DNA of 39,048 nucleotides from Candidatus Izemoplasma sp. (lineage in GTDB: Bacteria; Bacillota_I; Bacilli_A; Izemoplasmatales; Izemoplasmataceae). The first letter of the stretch is position 1. Every line of letters begins with the position of its first letter. The notes under the pieces were generated by a model, which was not told where the DNA came from, made no database searches, and saw only the letters and a program-made list of their open reading frames with translations. The stretch is taken from NCBI GenBank assembly GCA_007117625.1, contig SKGE01000033.1:1-39048 (forward strand), written 5' to 3'. Positions 26,338-34,578 of the stretch are shown here, piece by piece. Position numbers and translations under genes: made by a program.

Positions 26338-26832
26338 ATGAAGTTTTACATAAAACCAAAACATTTTGCGCAATATCGCAGCTTCAAGATTCGAGATGAA
26401 TCGCAAGGAGAGCTGTTCAAAATAAAAGGGAAATTTTTCCTCGGAATGCGCACACTCACCATGAAAGACATGAGCAACCAAGTACTTTATACCATCGAAC
26501 GCCAATTTAACCCAAAATTTTATCGCAAGTATTCAGTGCTGAACAACCACGGCGATGAAGTTGCCAAAGTTCACCGCTCGTATGGACTGTTTAAACCACG
26601 TTATACGATATTAATGAAAGACCGAAAAATGCACTTTGAAGGGCCGATTTACCAGCATGCATTTTCTCTGCATGATGAAAATGAAAAACTCGCAAAGATT
26701 GAAAAGCGTGTCTTCTCATTTGGAGATGCTTACGAAATTGATGTCATCACCGAAAAAGATCCCCTACTTCACTTATTCTTAGTCGTAGTCATCGATCAAA
26801 TGAATCATGAGCGCAAAAAGTTTAGAAGCTAA
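26338..26832 (+). CDS. LURP-one-related (tubby-like fold) protein (164 aa)
   Basis: The pattern 'MKFYIKPK', 'FKIRDESQGELFKIKGKFF', 'LTMKDMSNQVLYTIERQF' and 'YSVLNNHGDEVAKVHR' is that of the bacterial LURP-one/YxjI family, a beta-barrel related to tubby and scramblase domains. Its role in bacteria is not established. First gene of a run of tightly packed genes. The end overlaps the methyltransferase gene by 26 bases. The ribosome site is strong. Confidence 0.75.
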   Translation: MKFYIKPKHFAQYRSFKIRDESQGELFKIKGKFFLGMRTLTMKDMSNQVLYTIERQFNPKFYRKYSVLNNHGDEVAKVHRSYGLFKPRYTILMKDRKMHFEGPIYQHAFSLHDENEKLAKIEKRVFSFGDAYEIDVITEKDPLLHLFLVVVIDQMNHERKKFRS

Positions 26833-27490
26833 GTCCTGCATCTTATGTGGGGCTTCTGTTCGTCTACTCGAAGACACGTTAACGTATCAGGACAATCCAG
26901 TCCAATACGCAATCTGCGATCACTGTGAGTTGATCACTAAAACACCAGCTTCACACCCATCGAATAAAGCTGAAAAGGCACAGTATGAAACCCATGAAAA
27001 CGGCATGGATAACACTGGCTATATCAACTATTTATCCCGGTTTGCCGAAACAGCGGTAGACCCTTTTATTAAACAAGGGCGTGGCTTAGATTTTGGTTCA
27101 GGACCAGGGCCCGTACTCTATGAGCTACTCAAACAAAAAGGGTTTATTATGGATCACTATGATCCTTTCTACCATCCAGATAAGAGTTACCAAAACAAAC
27201 ACTTCGATCTCATCACAACAACAGAAGTGTTTGAACACTTAAAACACCCAAAAGAAACCTTTGAACATCTTATCAAACGTTTGCGACCCAAAGGTATATT
27301 GGCGATACAAACAGAGTTTCATCCAAATAACGATCAGGTATTATTAGATTGGTGGTATCGACGTGATTATACACACATCACATTTTATACCGTACAAACC
27401 TTCAACTATTTAAGCACTGTATTTCCCGTAAAAATGATTTACTCAAACGATAAAAACATCGTTGTATTTCAAAAGGAAGTGAACCCATGA
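26807..27490 (+). CDS. SAM-dependent methyltransferase with N-terminal zinc ribbon (227 aa)
   Basis: A treble pair of cysteines (Cys11/Cys14 and Cys37/Cys40) makes an N-terminal zinc ribbon. It is followed by a class I methyltransferase fold with motif I 'GLDFGSGPGPVLYELL' (from 93) and the later 'FDLITTTEVFEHLKHP'. Substrate unknown; the ribbon and 'WWYRRDYTHITFY' block recall methyltransferases acting on sugars or small molecules. The start overlaps the upstream gene and has no strong ribosome site, so translation may be coupled. Overlaps the next gene by 4 bases (ATGA). Confidence 0.8.
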   Translation: MSAKSLEAKSCILCGASVRLLEDTLTYQDNPVQYAICDHCELITKTPASHPSNKAEKAQYETHENGMDNTGYINYLSRFAETAVDPFIKQGRGLDFGSGPGPVLYELLKQKGFIMDHYDPFYHPDKSYQNKHFDLITTTEVFEHLKHPKETFEHLIKRLRPKGILAIQTEFHPNNDQVLLDWWYRRDYTHITFYTVQTFNYLSTVFPVKMIYSNDKNIVVFQKEVNP

Positions 27491-28401
27491 AAATTTACGT
27501 ACGTGATACATCTTACCAAACGATGATACAGGAAAAATTTCAAAACAAACTTCAACTTGTTGAGAGAAAAGAAGCCGCAGAAATCCTCATTACAGGCAAT
27601 TATCAACAAACAGATCACCATCCAAATCACAAAATTGTGATTATCCCTTATACAGGTCACGACAATATCGATATCGACCTTTTAAAAAAACATAATATAA
27701 AACTATTTAACACAACCGTACACTCAAAGTATGTTGCAGAAAAGGCTGTTCACCTCATGCAAGCCCTACTCGGCAATACCATCGACTACCACCGACGCAT
27801 GCAACAAGGCGACTGGAGCAACCGCAACAGCAAAGATCGCATCTCATGGGTGACAACCTTTGATAAAAAGATAGGGATTTTTGGTTACGGTAGAATTGGC
27901 CAATGGATACAAACGCTACTAAGGCCTTACACCAACGCATTTTATACATTAGACCGTGGCAAAGACTACCCAAACATTGAAACCGTACCAACGCTTCAAG
28001 ACCTCGTCAAAACAAGCGATATTTTGTTTGTCGCAACCCCACATACGCCGGAAACAGAAAATGCCATTGACGATTCCATCCTCCAATCATTTTCAAACGG
28101 AGTTATCGTTAATGTCGCACGCGGTAAAATCATTGATCAAAATGCTTTGTACAAGCGCTTGACCGATGGAACTTTAAGAGGCTTTGCGAGTGATGTATGG
28201 TATAACTACCCTAAAAATAACTCCATCACTTTTCCATCTGATTTACCAATCCACACATTAGAAAACGTTGTGATGAGCCCACACTGTGCGGCATTAACCG
28301 ATACTGCAAAAGAAGAAATGATAGCAAAAGTAGCGGATCATTTAAACCATATCTTAGATCATAACTTCAACGAGGTACTCGATCTGAAACGTCTCAAATA
28401 A
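27487..28401 (+). CDS. D-isomer-specific 2-hydroxyacid dehydrogenase family protein (304 aa)
   Basis: NAD-binding Rossmann motif GYGRIG (133-138), 'ATPHTPETENAID', catalytic Arg212 in 'VNVARGKIID' and His266 in 'VMSPHCAAL'. The place of the usual catalytic Glu (as in DxYE of D-lactate dehydrogenase) is occupied by Tyr239 in 'SDVWYNYP', so the proton relay differs from the standard enzymes. It would reduce a 2-keto acid or oxidise a 2-hydroxy acid with NAD(P)(H); substrate unknown. Overlaps the methyltransferase by 4 bases and is followed 9 bases later by the Fe-S protein. Confidence 0.82.
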   Translation: MKIYVRDTSYQTMIQEKFQNKLQLVERKEAAEILITGNYQQTDHHPNHKIVIIPYTGHDNIDIDLLKKHNIKLFNTTVHSKYVAEKAVHLMQALLGNTIDYHRRMQQGDWSNRNSKDRISWVTTFDKKIGIFGYGRIGQWIQTLLRPYTNAFYTLDRGKDYPNIETVPTLQDLVKTSDILFVATPHTPETENAIDDSILQSFSNGVIVNVARGKIIDQNALYKRLTDGTLRGFASDVWYNYPKNNSITFPSDLPIHTLENVVMSPHCAALTDTAKEEMIAKVADHLNHILDHNFNEVLDLKRLK

Positions 28402-28410
28402 GGAGGCACT

Positions 28411-29502
28411 ATGAAGACTAAATACGATGAAAGAAACATCATCTTTTCAAGAGCGAGATTAAAAAAAGGCACAAAAAACTATCATGACTACTATAAAACA
28501 CATCCACAACTCAGAAAAGAAGACGATGCGATAAGAGGCATGAACATCCATGATAAGTTGAGGCGCTCAAAAACATTCAAAGAGCGCTTCTTACCAATTC
28601 ATGCGAACAATAATAGATTATTAAAAACACTGCATGATACAGTTGAACAAGCACCACTTGGCAACCGTATCGACGTCCCAGAAACTTTTAAAACTAATAT
28701 CAAAGCAATTACCAAGCACTACGGTGCCAAAGAAGTCGGTATCGTCAAACTCAAAGATGAACACTACTACAGCCACTTCGGTGGCACCAACGAAGCTTTA
28801 AATCTTGATAATTATGGAGAAAAAATAACACCATCCTATACCCACGCAATCGTTTACTTAATACCGATGGATCTTACGTATATCAACCGCGCCCCAGATT
28901 ATGAAGAACAGCTCGAAACCGAAAACATCTACCTAAACATCGCATATACTGGAGCTCGCTTGGCACTATACTTAAAAAGTTTAGGCTATCCTTCGACGTT
29001 TCAAAGCGAAGCTTTTTACCTCACACCACTTGTCCCGCTCGCCTATGATGCAGGGCTTGGTCAAATCGGCATGAGTAATCATATTGTCAACCCGACCTAT
29101 GGAGACCGCGTACGCTTAGGGGCGGTCTTAACGAATCTAGCACTACCAGAAGATAAACCAATCGACTTTGGACTTGAAAAGTTTTGCAAACGCTGTGCAC
29201 TATGTGTAATGAATTGCCCATCGCGCTCAATTAAACCCCATCAAAGAATGGTGAATGGTAGAACATTTTATAAGTTTACTGATGTCACCTGCTTTAAGCT
29301 TTGGAAAAACACAGGAACGGATTGTGGTACTTGCATTCAAAGCTGTCCTTTTACACAAGGCATCGATCAAGAAACCATCGAGAATATGTTGAATGATACA
29401 ACCCTCATGGACACGGTTATACAAAACCATATCGAAAAATATGGACGCAGAAAATACAATAAAGCACCCTTACCAATCGTACGTTTGGAGGGAACAAAAT
29501 GA
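28411..29502 (+). CDS. QueG/reductive-dehalogenase-like double 4Fe-4S protein (363 aa)
   Basis: The C-terminal half carries two 4Fe-4S sites: Cys259, 262, 265, 269 ('CKRCALCVMNCPS') and Cys305, 308, 312 ('CGTCIQSCPF') with Cys294 or Cys269 available as the fourth ligand. The central 'TPLVPLAYDAGLGQIGMSNHIVNPTYGDRVRLGAVLTNL' resembles the cobalamin-binding core shared by epoxyqueuosine reductase (QueG) and reductive dehalogenases. No twin-arginine signal is seen, so it is cytoplasmic. True QueG is ~310-380 residues, but the N-terminal 100 residues here are unlike it. A B12-dependent reductase is the best guess, substrate unknown. The ribosome site AAGGAGG is strong; overlaps the Smr gene by 4 bases. 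Confidence 0.75.
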   Translation: MKTKYDERNIIFSRARLKKGTKNYHDYYKTHPQLRKEDDAIRGMNIHDKLRRSKTFKERFLPIHANNNRLLKTLHDTVEQAPLGNRIDVPETFKTNIKAITKHYGAKEVGIVKLKDEHYYSHFGGTNEALNLDNYGEKITPSYTHAIVYLIPMDLTYINRAPDYEEQLETENIYLNIAYTGARLALYLKSLGYPSTFQSEAFYLTPLVPLAYDAGLGQIGMSNHIVNPTYGDRVRLGAVLTNLALPEDKPIDFGLEKFCKRCALCVMNCPSRSIKPHQRMVNGRTFYKFTDVTCFKLWKNTGTDCGTCIQSCPFTQGIDQETIENMLNDTTLMDTVIQNHIEKYGRRKYNKAPLPIVRLEGTK

Positions 29503-29735
29503 CTTTAGAAATCGATATCCACGATCTTACCGAACAAGAAGCGATAAAAACCTTAGAACGATTCATCGCTTCCGCCCCCAAACAATGTGAAGCGATTGTT
29601 GTGGTTCATGGATATCGCTCAGGAAATGTCTTGAAAAACATGGTTGCAAACCCCAATAAACTTCGCAGTAAAAGAATTAAAAAGCGACGCTATACAATGA
29701 ATCAAGGTGAAACGATTCTCGAACTCTATGTTTGA
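29499..29735 (+). CDS. Small Smr-domain protein (78 aa)
   Basis: A stand-alone Smr domain: 'LEIDIHDLTEQEAIKTLERFI' (the L-DLH start) and 'IVVVHGYRSGNVLKNMV' (the HGxG motif, with Arg-Ser in place of one Gly). Smr domains bind or cut nucleic acid, in MutS2 and in ribosome rescue factors. Very short, with no partner domain. Overlaps the upstream gene by 4 bases and the next by 8. Confidence 0.85.
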   Translation: MTLEIDIHDLTEQEAIKTLERFIASAPKQCEAIVVVHGYRSGNVLKNMVANPNKLRSKRIKKRRYTMNQGETILELYV

Positions 29736-30021
29736 AAACCGTGAGGCGAAGTTTCTCTTACTAGGTGGAATGATTACGATTGGGGTTTTATATCTACTAT
29801 CAAGATGGTACCCAAGCATCGCGCACATCATCTTTTTAATCGCGCTATTTATCTTTGCTTTTTTACTGATTATCCTTCAAATTTACTACATCATAAAACT
29901 CTTTAAACATGATAAGTTAGACCAAAAGAAGCTGATGACACCCTGTCCTGCATGCGATGCTTTAATCTATAAGACAGATTCAACGTGTCCATATTGTAAA
30001 ACGTCGATTAGAAGCAGCTAG
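29728..30021 (+). CDS. Small membrane protein with C-terminal zinc ribbon (97 aa)
   Basis: Two membrane helices ('FLLLGGMITIGVLYLLS' and 'IIFLIALFIFAFLLIILQIYYII') are followed by a zinc ribbon, CPAC...CPYC. Function unknown. The ATG at 29728 was chosen over a GTG at 29707 that lies well inside the Smr gene. The stop is followed by a terminator. Confidence 0.7.
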   Translation: MFENREAKFLLLGGMITIGVLYLLSRWYPSIAHIIFLIALFIFAFLLIILQIYYIIKLFKHDKLDQKKLMTPCPACDALIYKTDSTCPYCKTSIRSS

Positions 30022-30030
30022 AGACAACGA

Positions 30031-30059
30031 AAAAAATCCGTGCATCGACGGATTTTTTT
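30031..30059 (+). terminator. Rho-independent terminator after the zinc-ribbon membrane protein gene
   Basis: AATCCGT 30035-30041 pairs with ACGGATT 30048-30054 around GCATCG, flanked by A and T runs. Confidence 0.92.
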
Positions 30060-30061
30060 GT

Positions 30062-30097
30062 TATAATAGATATTGAGCGAAAAAGAAAGCGTTTTTA
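30062..30097 (+). promoter_or_regulatory. nfnAB -10 and a weak cre-like site downstream
   Basis: TATAAT at 30062-30067 directly follows the upstream terminator; no -35 is clear. At 30084-30097 AGAAAGCGTTTTTA matches the cre consensus at 12 of 14 positions and shares its first ten bases with 7509-7518 at the lysine operon start point. Speculative. Confidence 0.35.
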
Positions 30098-30119
30098 TTT
30101 TTAAAAGAAGAGGTGACCA

Positions 30120-30935
30120 ATGTACAAAATCATTGAAAAGAAAGTCCTCAATAAAGATATTGACATTATGAAAATCGAAGCACCGCTTGTCGCACGCAAC
30201 GCTGAGCCAGGACACTTCGTGATCTTACGTGTCGACAAAGAAGGTGAACGCATTCCTTTAACCATCGCAGACATTGAAGGAAACAATGTTGTGATTATCT
30301 ATCAAAAAATGGGGTACTCAACACAACTTTTAGGAAAAAAAGAAGCAGGAGATACCATTGAAGATTTTGTCGGACCACTTGGACAAAAAGCCCATATCCG
30401 TGATAAAAAGCATGTTATTGGGGTGGCTGGTGGTGTTGGAAGTGCACCGATGTTACCACAGCTCAAAGCTTACCAAGAAAAAGGTGTGAAAATTTCACTA
30501 ATTCTTGGCGCGAGAAACAAAGATTATCTTATTTTAAAAGAGGAATACGAAGCGATATGCGATAACATCTACTTGGCTACAGATGATGGATCTGAAGGGA
30601 CCAAAGGGTTGGTCACCGATGTTTTAGAACCGCTTTTAAAAGAAGATGATACCATTGATCATGTGATTGCGATTGGCCCAGTTATTATGATGAAGTTTGT
30701 CACACTCCTAGCAAAAAAATACAGCCGTTCGATTGATGTCTCTTTGAACCCAATTATGATCGATGGCACAGGAATGTGTGGAAACTGTCGTGTATCCATC
30801 GGAGGAAAAACCTATTTTGGATGTATTGATGGTCCAGATTTCCCAGGAGAAGACGTTGATTTTGATGAACTCATGTCGAGACAATCTTACTACAAAGATG
30901 AAGAACATGTCTGTTACTTGAGGTTAAAACAATGA
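30120..30935 (+). CDS. nfnA: NADH-dependent reduced ferredoxin:NADP+ oxidoreductase, small subunit
   Basis: 271 residues with a ferredoxin-NADP reductase-like fold: FAD region 'RIPLTIADIE', nucleotide-binding 'GVAGGVGSAPMLPQL' and the C-terminal 2Fe-2S site with Cys220, Cys223, Cys235 and Asp215 in 'DGTGMCGNCRVS'. In known NfnA an Asp completes the three-Cys ligation. With the next gene it forms the electron-bifurcating transhydrogenase that links NADPH, NADH and ferredoxin. The alternatives, sulfide dehydrogenase or PyrK, are less likely given the NfnB-type partner and the lack of pyrD. Overlaps the next gene by 4 bases. Confidence 0.9.
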   Translation: MYKIIEKKVLNKDIDIMKIEAPLVARNAEPGHFVILRVDKEGERIPLTIADIEGNNVVIIYQKMGYSTQLLGKKEAGDTIEDFVGPLGQKAHIRDKKHVIGVAGGVGSAPMLPQLKAYQEKGVKISLILGARNKDYLILKEEYEAICDNIYLATDDGSEGTKGLVTDVLEPLLKEDDTIDHVIAIGPVIMMKFVTLLAKKYSRSIDVSLNPIMIDGTGMCGNCRVSIGGKTYFGCIDGPDFPGEDVDFDELMSRQSYYKDEEHVCYLRLKQ

Positions 30936-32320
30936 AAAATATAAAACCGCGTTTAAAAGTGAAGGAACAAGACCCACAAAAGAGAAACATGAATTTTTTA
31001 GAAGTTGCCTTAGGTTATAGTTTAGAAGAAGCTAAAGAAGAAGCTTTGCGATGCATCGATTGTAAGAACCCACGTTGCGTTCAAGCGTGTCCTGTACGTG
31101 TTAAAATACCAGAGTTTATCAAACTCTTGTTAGAAGATGCATTAGATGAAGCGTTTGATAAAATCTATGAAGACAATATTCTACCATCGATTTGCGGCCG
31201 CGTTTGCCCACAAGAAAGTCAGTGTGAAGGCGCCTGTATTTTAGGGATAAAAAGTGAGCCAGTAAACATTGGCGCACTCGAACGTTTTGTCGGAGATTAT
31301 GGCATGGAGAAAAATCTCGCAGAAGCATCAAAGCAAATTGAAAATAAGATTAAAGTTGCCGTTGTCGGAAGCGGACCTGCTGGGCTTGCTAATGCAGCTT
31401 CATTAAGAAAAAAAGGCTATGATGTGACGATTTACGAAGCGCTTCATGATTATGGGGGTGTCTTAAAATATGGTATCCCTGACTTCCGTTTACCCAAAGA
31501 TATCGTTACTCACGAAATCAACAATCTTGAAAAAATGGGTGTTAAGTTCGTTAAGAATGCCGTGATTGGAAAAAGTATCACGATTGATCAACTATTTGAA
31601 GAAGGTTACGAATCAATCTTTCTCGGCAGTGGTGCTGGATTGCCAAGTGGATTAGGGATTCCGGGAGAAAACTTAAGTGGTGTTTACTTTGCAAATGAGT
31701 TTTTAACCCGTGTTAACTTAATGAAAGCACGCGCCGTTCCAGACAGTTTAACGCCGATGAAACTCGGGGATAATGTTGCTGTTGTCGGCGGTGGAAATGT
31801 CGCGATGGATGCAGCGAGAACAGCAAAACGCCTAGGTGCAAAGAACGTCTTTATCCTCTATCGCCGCGACCGTGAAAGTTTACCCGCAAGATTCGATGAA
31901 ATTCATCATGCAGAAGAAGAAGGCATCGATTTTAGGTTATTAGAAAATCCAGTTGAATTATTCGGTGAAGACCGCGTTGTAAAAACGGTGAAAGTTGAAG
32001 CAATGAAACTCGGTGAACCAGACTCAAGTGGACGGAGAAGACCACTTCCAACAGGAAAATACAAAACCTATCCGATCGATAACATTATTATCTCGATTGG
32101 CCAAAAGCCAAACCCAATCTTAAAGGACAATACCATGGGTCTAGAAACCCAACCATGGGGAGGCATCATAACTGATGAATACCACATGACATCAATTCCT
32201 GGCGTGTTTGCAGGAGGCGATGTTGTCACCGGTGCCGCAACAGTAATTCTAGCGATGGGCGCTGGTAAAGATGCTGCACATCATATGGATGAGTACCTTC
32301 AAAACAAGCATAATGTATAA
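30932..32320 (+). CDS. nfnB: NADH-dependent reduced ferredoxin:NADP+ oxidoreductase, large subunit
   Basis: 462 residues, GltD/SudA type. N-terminal Fe-S Cys groups ('CIDCKNPRCVQACPV', 'CGRVCPQESQCEGAC') are followed by the FAD Rossmann 'VAVVGSGPAGLANAASL' and the NADPH Rossmann 'VAVVGGGNVAMDAARTAKRLGA', then the 'GGDVVTGAATVILAMGAGKDAA' FAD end motif. This is the bifurcating subunit. In a lysine fermenter it would move reducing power among the NADH, NADPH and ferredoxin pools. Followed by a terminator. Confidence 0.92.
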   Translation: MKNIKPRLKVKEQDPQKRNMNFLEVALGYSLEEAKEEALRCIDCKNPRCVQACPVRVKIPEFIKLLLEDALDEAFDKIYEDNILPSICGRVCPQESQCEGACILGIKSEPVNIGALERFVGDYGMEKNLAEASKQIENKIKVAVVGSGPAGLANAASLRKKGYDVTIYEALHDYGGVLKYGIPDFRLPKDIVTHEINNLEKMGVKFVKNAVIGKSITIDQLFEEGYESIFLGSGAGLPSGLGIPGENLSGVYFANEFLTRVNLMKARAVPDSLTPMKLGDNVAVVGGGNVAMDAARTAKRLGAKNVFILYRRDRESLPARFDEIHHAEEEGIDFRLLENPVELFGEDRVVKTVKVEAMKLGEPDSSGRRRPLPTGKYKTYPIDNIIISIGQKPNPILKDNTMGLETQPWGGIITDEYHMTSIPGVFAGGDVVTGAATVILAMGAGKDAAHHMDEYLQNKHNV

Positions 32321-32345
32321 ACCCCTTAATTATGGGGTTTTTATA
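32317..32345 (+). terminator. Rho-independent terminator after nfnB
   Basis: AAACCCC 32319-32325 pairs with GGGGTTT 32334-32340; the loop is TTAATTAT and a T run follows. It overlaps the stop codon. Confidence 0.88.
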
Positions 32346-32374
32346 TTGACAAAACCATAAAAGTACGCTAAACT
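32346..32374 (+). promoter_or_regulatory. Promoter of the fakB-fabT operon
   Basis: Perfect TTGACA (32346-32351) and TAAACT (32369-32374), spacer 17, directly downstream of the nfnB terminator. Confidence 0.78.
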
Positions 32375-32387
32375 TTGATAAAAGAAT

Positions 32388-32404
32388 ATTTTGATATTCA
32401 AAAT
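32388..32404 (+). promoter_or_regulatory. FabT-type operator palindrome
   Basis: ATTTTGA, TAT, TCAAAAT is a perfect 7-3-7 palindrome. It resembles the FabT box of lactobacilli and streptococci (TTTGA...TCAAA). It lies just after the start point and before the ribosome site, where a bound FabT would block transcription. The fabT-like gene is the second gene of this operon, so the loop would be autoregulatory. Confidence 0.7.
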
Positions 32405-32421
32405 AAAAAATGGAGGATTTT

Positions 32422-33276
32422 ATGAGTAAAATAGGTTTGGTCGTTTGCGGTAACTCAGGGATTGATTACTTGAAACATGACTACGATATTCGCGTAATTC
32501 GTTCAGTTTTATTGTTTGGTGAAGATGAGTATACAGACTTCGTCGACATTAAAGCAGATGAGTTTTATAAGCTTTTAGTTGAAAAACCAGAACTGCATCC
32601 ATCAACTGCACAAACTGCTACAGGTGTCATCTTAGAAACGTATGAAGAACTTAAGAAAGATGGGTATGATGAAATACTTGTCATCACCATATCATCAAAA
32701 TTAAGTGGTACCTATGAAGGTGCACGGATGGCTGCAAGCATGATTGAAGGTGTCAAAGTCACTGTTTTTGACTCGCTTTCAGTCTCTTATCCAGAAGCTC
32801 ATATGGCTTTAACCGCGGGTAAAATGATTAAGGAAGGTAAAAATATTCCTGAAATCGTTGATAAACTGGTACAAATTCGTGAACAACATGGTATATTAGT
32901 ATCTGTGGATACATTGAAATACCTTGTGCGTAACGGTCGTTTATCAGGTGCAAGTGGATTTGTCGGAAGCTTATTAAAGATTAAACCAATGCTAGCCTTA
33001 ACACGTGAAGGGCGCCTTGAACCGGTAGAGAAAATTCGTACGCGTCAAAAAGCCATCAACCGTATTATTGAGAAATTTGTTGACGAGCATGCAAATGATC
33101 AACTTGAAGTATTTATCGCACATGCGAACGCAGGAGATACCGTAGAAGAGGTACGTCAAAAACTCCTCGAAAAATTGCCAAACATTAAAACGGTTAAAGA
33201 TTATCCATTGACACCAGTCGTTGGTGCGCACGCTGGACCGAATACACTTGCAATTGGGTGGTTACCTAAATCATAA
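32422..33276 (+). CDS. fakB: DegV/FakB-family fatty acid-binding protein
   Basis: 284 residues with the DegV fold: 'SSKLSGTYEGARMAA', 'SVDTLKYLVRNGRLSGASGFVGSLLKIKPML' and 'HAGPNTLAIGW' are the lipid-pocket signatures. FakB presents fatty acid to the kinase FakA, making acyl-phosphate for phospholipid synthesis from host or environmental fatty acids. The start at 32422 follows GGAGGA at 32412-32417; the frame ATG at 32410 overlaps that site. Followed by fabT 19 bases later. No fakA in the window. Confidence 0.88.
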   Translation: MSKIGLVVCGNSGIDYLKHDYDIRVIRSVLLFGEDEYTDFVDIKADEFYKLLVEKPELHPSTAQTATGVILETYEELKKDGYDEILVITISSKLSGTYEGARMAASMIEGVKVTVFDSLSVSYPEAHMALTAGKMIKEGKNIPEIVDKLVQIREQHGILVSVDTLKYLVRNGRLSGASGFVGSLLKIKPMLALTREGRLEPVEKIRTRQKAINRIIEKFVDEHANDQLEVFIAHANAGDTVEEVRQKLLEKLPNIKTVKDYPLTPVVGAHAGPNTLAIGWLPKS

Positions 33277-33295
33277 GCAACGTTGGGGGGAAATC

Positions 33296-33739
33296 ATGAC
33301 ACAAAATTCACCAAAAAAGATTATCAATGAGTTATTAGTCGAGGTATTTAATCACATTTTAAGTATTGAACAAACCAACTTAAAAGAACGTGGTGTCAAT
33401 CTATCGATGAATGAAGTTCATGTGCTTGAGGCGATTGAAAAAACACAAGAACCAACGATGTCAAATATTGCCAAACGTTTAAGAGTCACGGTCGGCACAC
33501 TCACGACAGCCATCAATCGTTTAGTCACAAAAGGCTACTGTGAACGTGCAAGCGTTAAAGGCGATCGCAGAAAAGTTGTCGTTGAACTAACAGACAAAGC
33601 CAAGCAAGTGTTAAAAATCCACGAAGCGTTTCACAACGAAATGATTGATGCAGCGATTGAAGATTTGCGTCTAGAAGAGAATGAAGTTTTAATCGAATCC
33701 TTAGAAAATTTATCAAGCTATTTTAAAGATAAGTACTAA
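33296..33739 (+). CDS. fabT: MarR-family regulator of fatty acid synthesis, FabT-like
   Basis: 147 residues with a MarR winged helix ('SNIAKRLRVTVGTLTTAINRLVTKGYCERASVKGDRRKVVVELT') and a FabT-like N-terminus 'LSIEQTNLKERGVNLSMNEVHVLEAIE', plus 'IHEAFHNEMIDAAIEDL'. FabT with acyl-ACP represses fatty acid synthesis genes in Lactobacillales. Here it follows a fatty acid-binding protein and a matching palindrome lies at the operon start. The start at 33296 is set by GGGGGG at 33285-33290; the extension to 33221 overlaps fakB and has no ribosome site. Confidence 0.8.
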   Translation: MTQNSPKKIINELLVEVFNHILSIEQTNLKERGVNLSMNEVHVLEAIEKTQEPTMSNIAKRLRVTVGTLTTAINRLVTKGYCERASVKGDRRKVVVELTDKAKQVLKIHEAFHNEMIDAAIEDLRLEENEVLIESLENLSSYFKDKY

Positions 33740-33764
33740 ATCCAAAACACCTTTACACGCCCCG

Positions 33765-33770
33765 TATAAT
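33765..33770 (+). promoter_or_regulatory. -10 of the padR-fakB2 operon
   Basis: TATAAT at 33765-33770, no clear -35. GGAGGTG at 33801-33807 precedes the ATG at 33815. No terminator separates fabT from it, so read-through is also possible. Confidence 0.5.
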
Positions 33771-33814
33771 TTGATAAAATGAGTTATGCGAAATTAGTGT
33801 GGAGGTGTTTTTTT

Positions 33815-34156
33815 ATGGCTGTAAGTTCAGATATCATTCGAGGACATCTCGATGCGATTATTTTAAAACTCATCATCGAAAAAGATCGATACGCATACGA
33901 AATATCAAATGAAATACGACAGCGCACACAAGAAGCCTTCAGCATCAAAGAAGCTACGCTTTATGCACTTGTTCAACGCTTAGAGAAGAAAGATTTAATC
34001 AGTTCATACATGGGCACAAAATCCCATGGAAGTAAACGGCGTTACTATAAAATAACAACACTAGGAAAAGCTTACTTTAAAGAAAGAATCAAAGAATGGG
34101 AAACTTTAAACACAGTCATGACACAACTTTTGGAGGTATCAAATGCGCGCGATTAA
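33815..34156 (+). CDS. PadR-family transcriptional regulator (113 aa)
   Basis: A PadR winged helix: 'LDAIILKLIIEKDRYAYEISNEIRQRTQEAFSIKEATLYALVQRLEKKDLISSY' and 'KRRYYKITTLGKAYFKE'. Short PadR proteins usually sit beside a membrane protein that they control, and here the next gene overlaps by 14 bases. The ATG at 33815 was chosen from the ribosome site; the frame extends upstream to 33779 across the promoter. Confidence 0.9.
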   Translation: MAVSSDIIRGHLDAIILKLIIEKDRYAYEISNEIRQRTQEAFSIKEATLYALVQRLEKKDLISSYMGTKSHGSKRRYYKITTLGKAYFKERIKEWETLNTVMTQLLEVSNARD

Positions 34157-34577
34157 AGACTTTGTTGAAGGTATGTTTAAATCAAAAAAAACCAGACAAG
34201 AAGTACAAGAAACCATCGATGTCCTTATCCAAATGTTGACTGAAAAAGCTGAAGATTTACAAGAACAAGGTATGACAGAATCTGAAGCGATTGACAAAAC
34301 GATTGCAGAGTTTGGTGATGCGGATGATTTTTATCACCCACACATGGAACGTGAGAAAAAAAGACACATCCGTAAAAAAACAGTAAAACACTACAAAAAC
34401 GATCTATTATTTGCAAGCTTAAGCACATTATTAATTATCGCCATGATGGCATTTATCAATATCGCACTAAACCATTATTTTGAGGTTTGGTTACTGTGGT
34501 TCATCATTCCATCATTAGGCATTCTATTTTGGCCGTTAAGTCTGTTATACAAACTATTAAATCGTAAGGGAGAGTAA
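34143..34577 (+). CDS. Permease-prefix-like membrane protein, PadR partner (144 aa)
   Basis: The N-terminal ~70 residues are a helical 'permease prefix' type domain ('KKTRQEVQETIDVLIQMLTEKAEDLQEQGMTESEAIDKTIAEFGDADDF'). Two membrane helices follow ('LLFASLSTLLIIAMMAFINIAL' and 'WLLWFIIPSLGILFWPLSLLY'). In other bacteria this pairing with PadR occurs with envelope-stress or drug-response genes. Function unknown. It ends one base before the second fakB. Confidence 0.75.
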   Translation: MRAIKDFVEGMFKSKKTRQEVQETIDVLIQMLTEKAEDLQEQGMTESEAIDKTIAEFGDADDFYHPHMEREKKRHIRKKTVKHYKNDLLFASLSTLLIIAMMAFINIALNHYFEVWLLWFIIPSLGILFWPLSLLYKLLNRKGE

Positions 34578-34578
34578 C

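Noticed and set aside
28411-29502. Firm call as QueG
   Set aside because: The N-terminal third differs and the neighbours are not queuosine genes; kept as QueG/RdhA-like only.
32384-32404. Hairpin at 32384-32399 as a terminator
   Set aside because: It has no T run and lies between promoter and ribosome site; the longer 7-3-7 palindrome fits an operator better.
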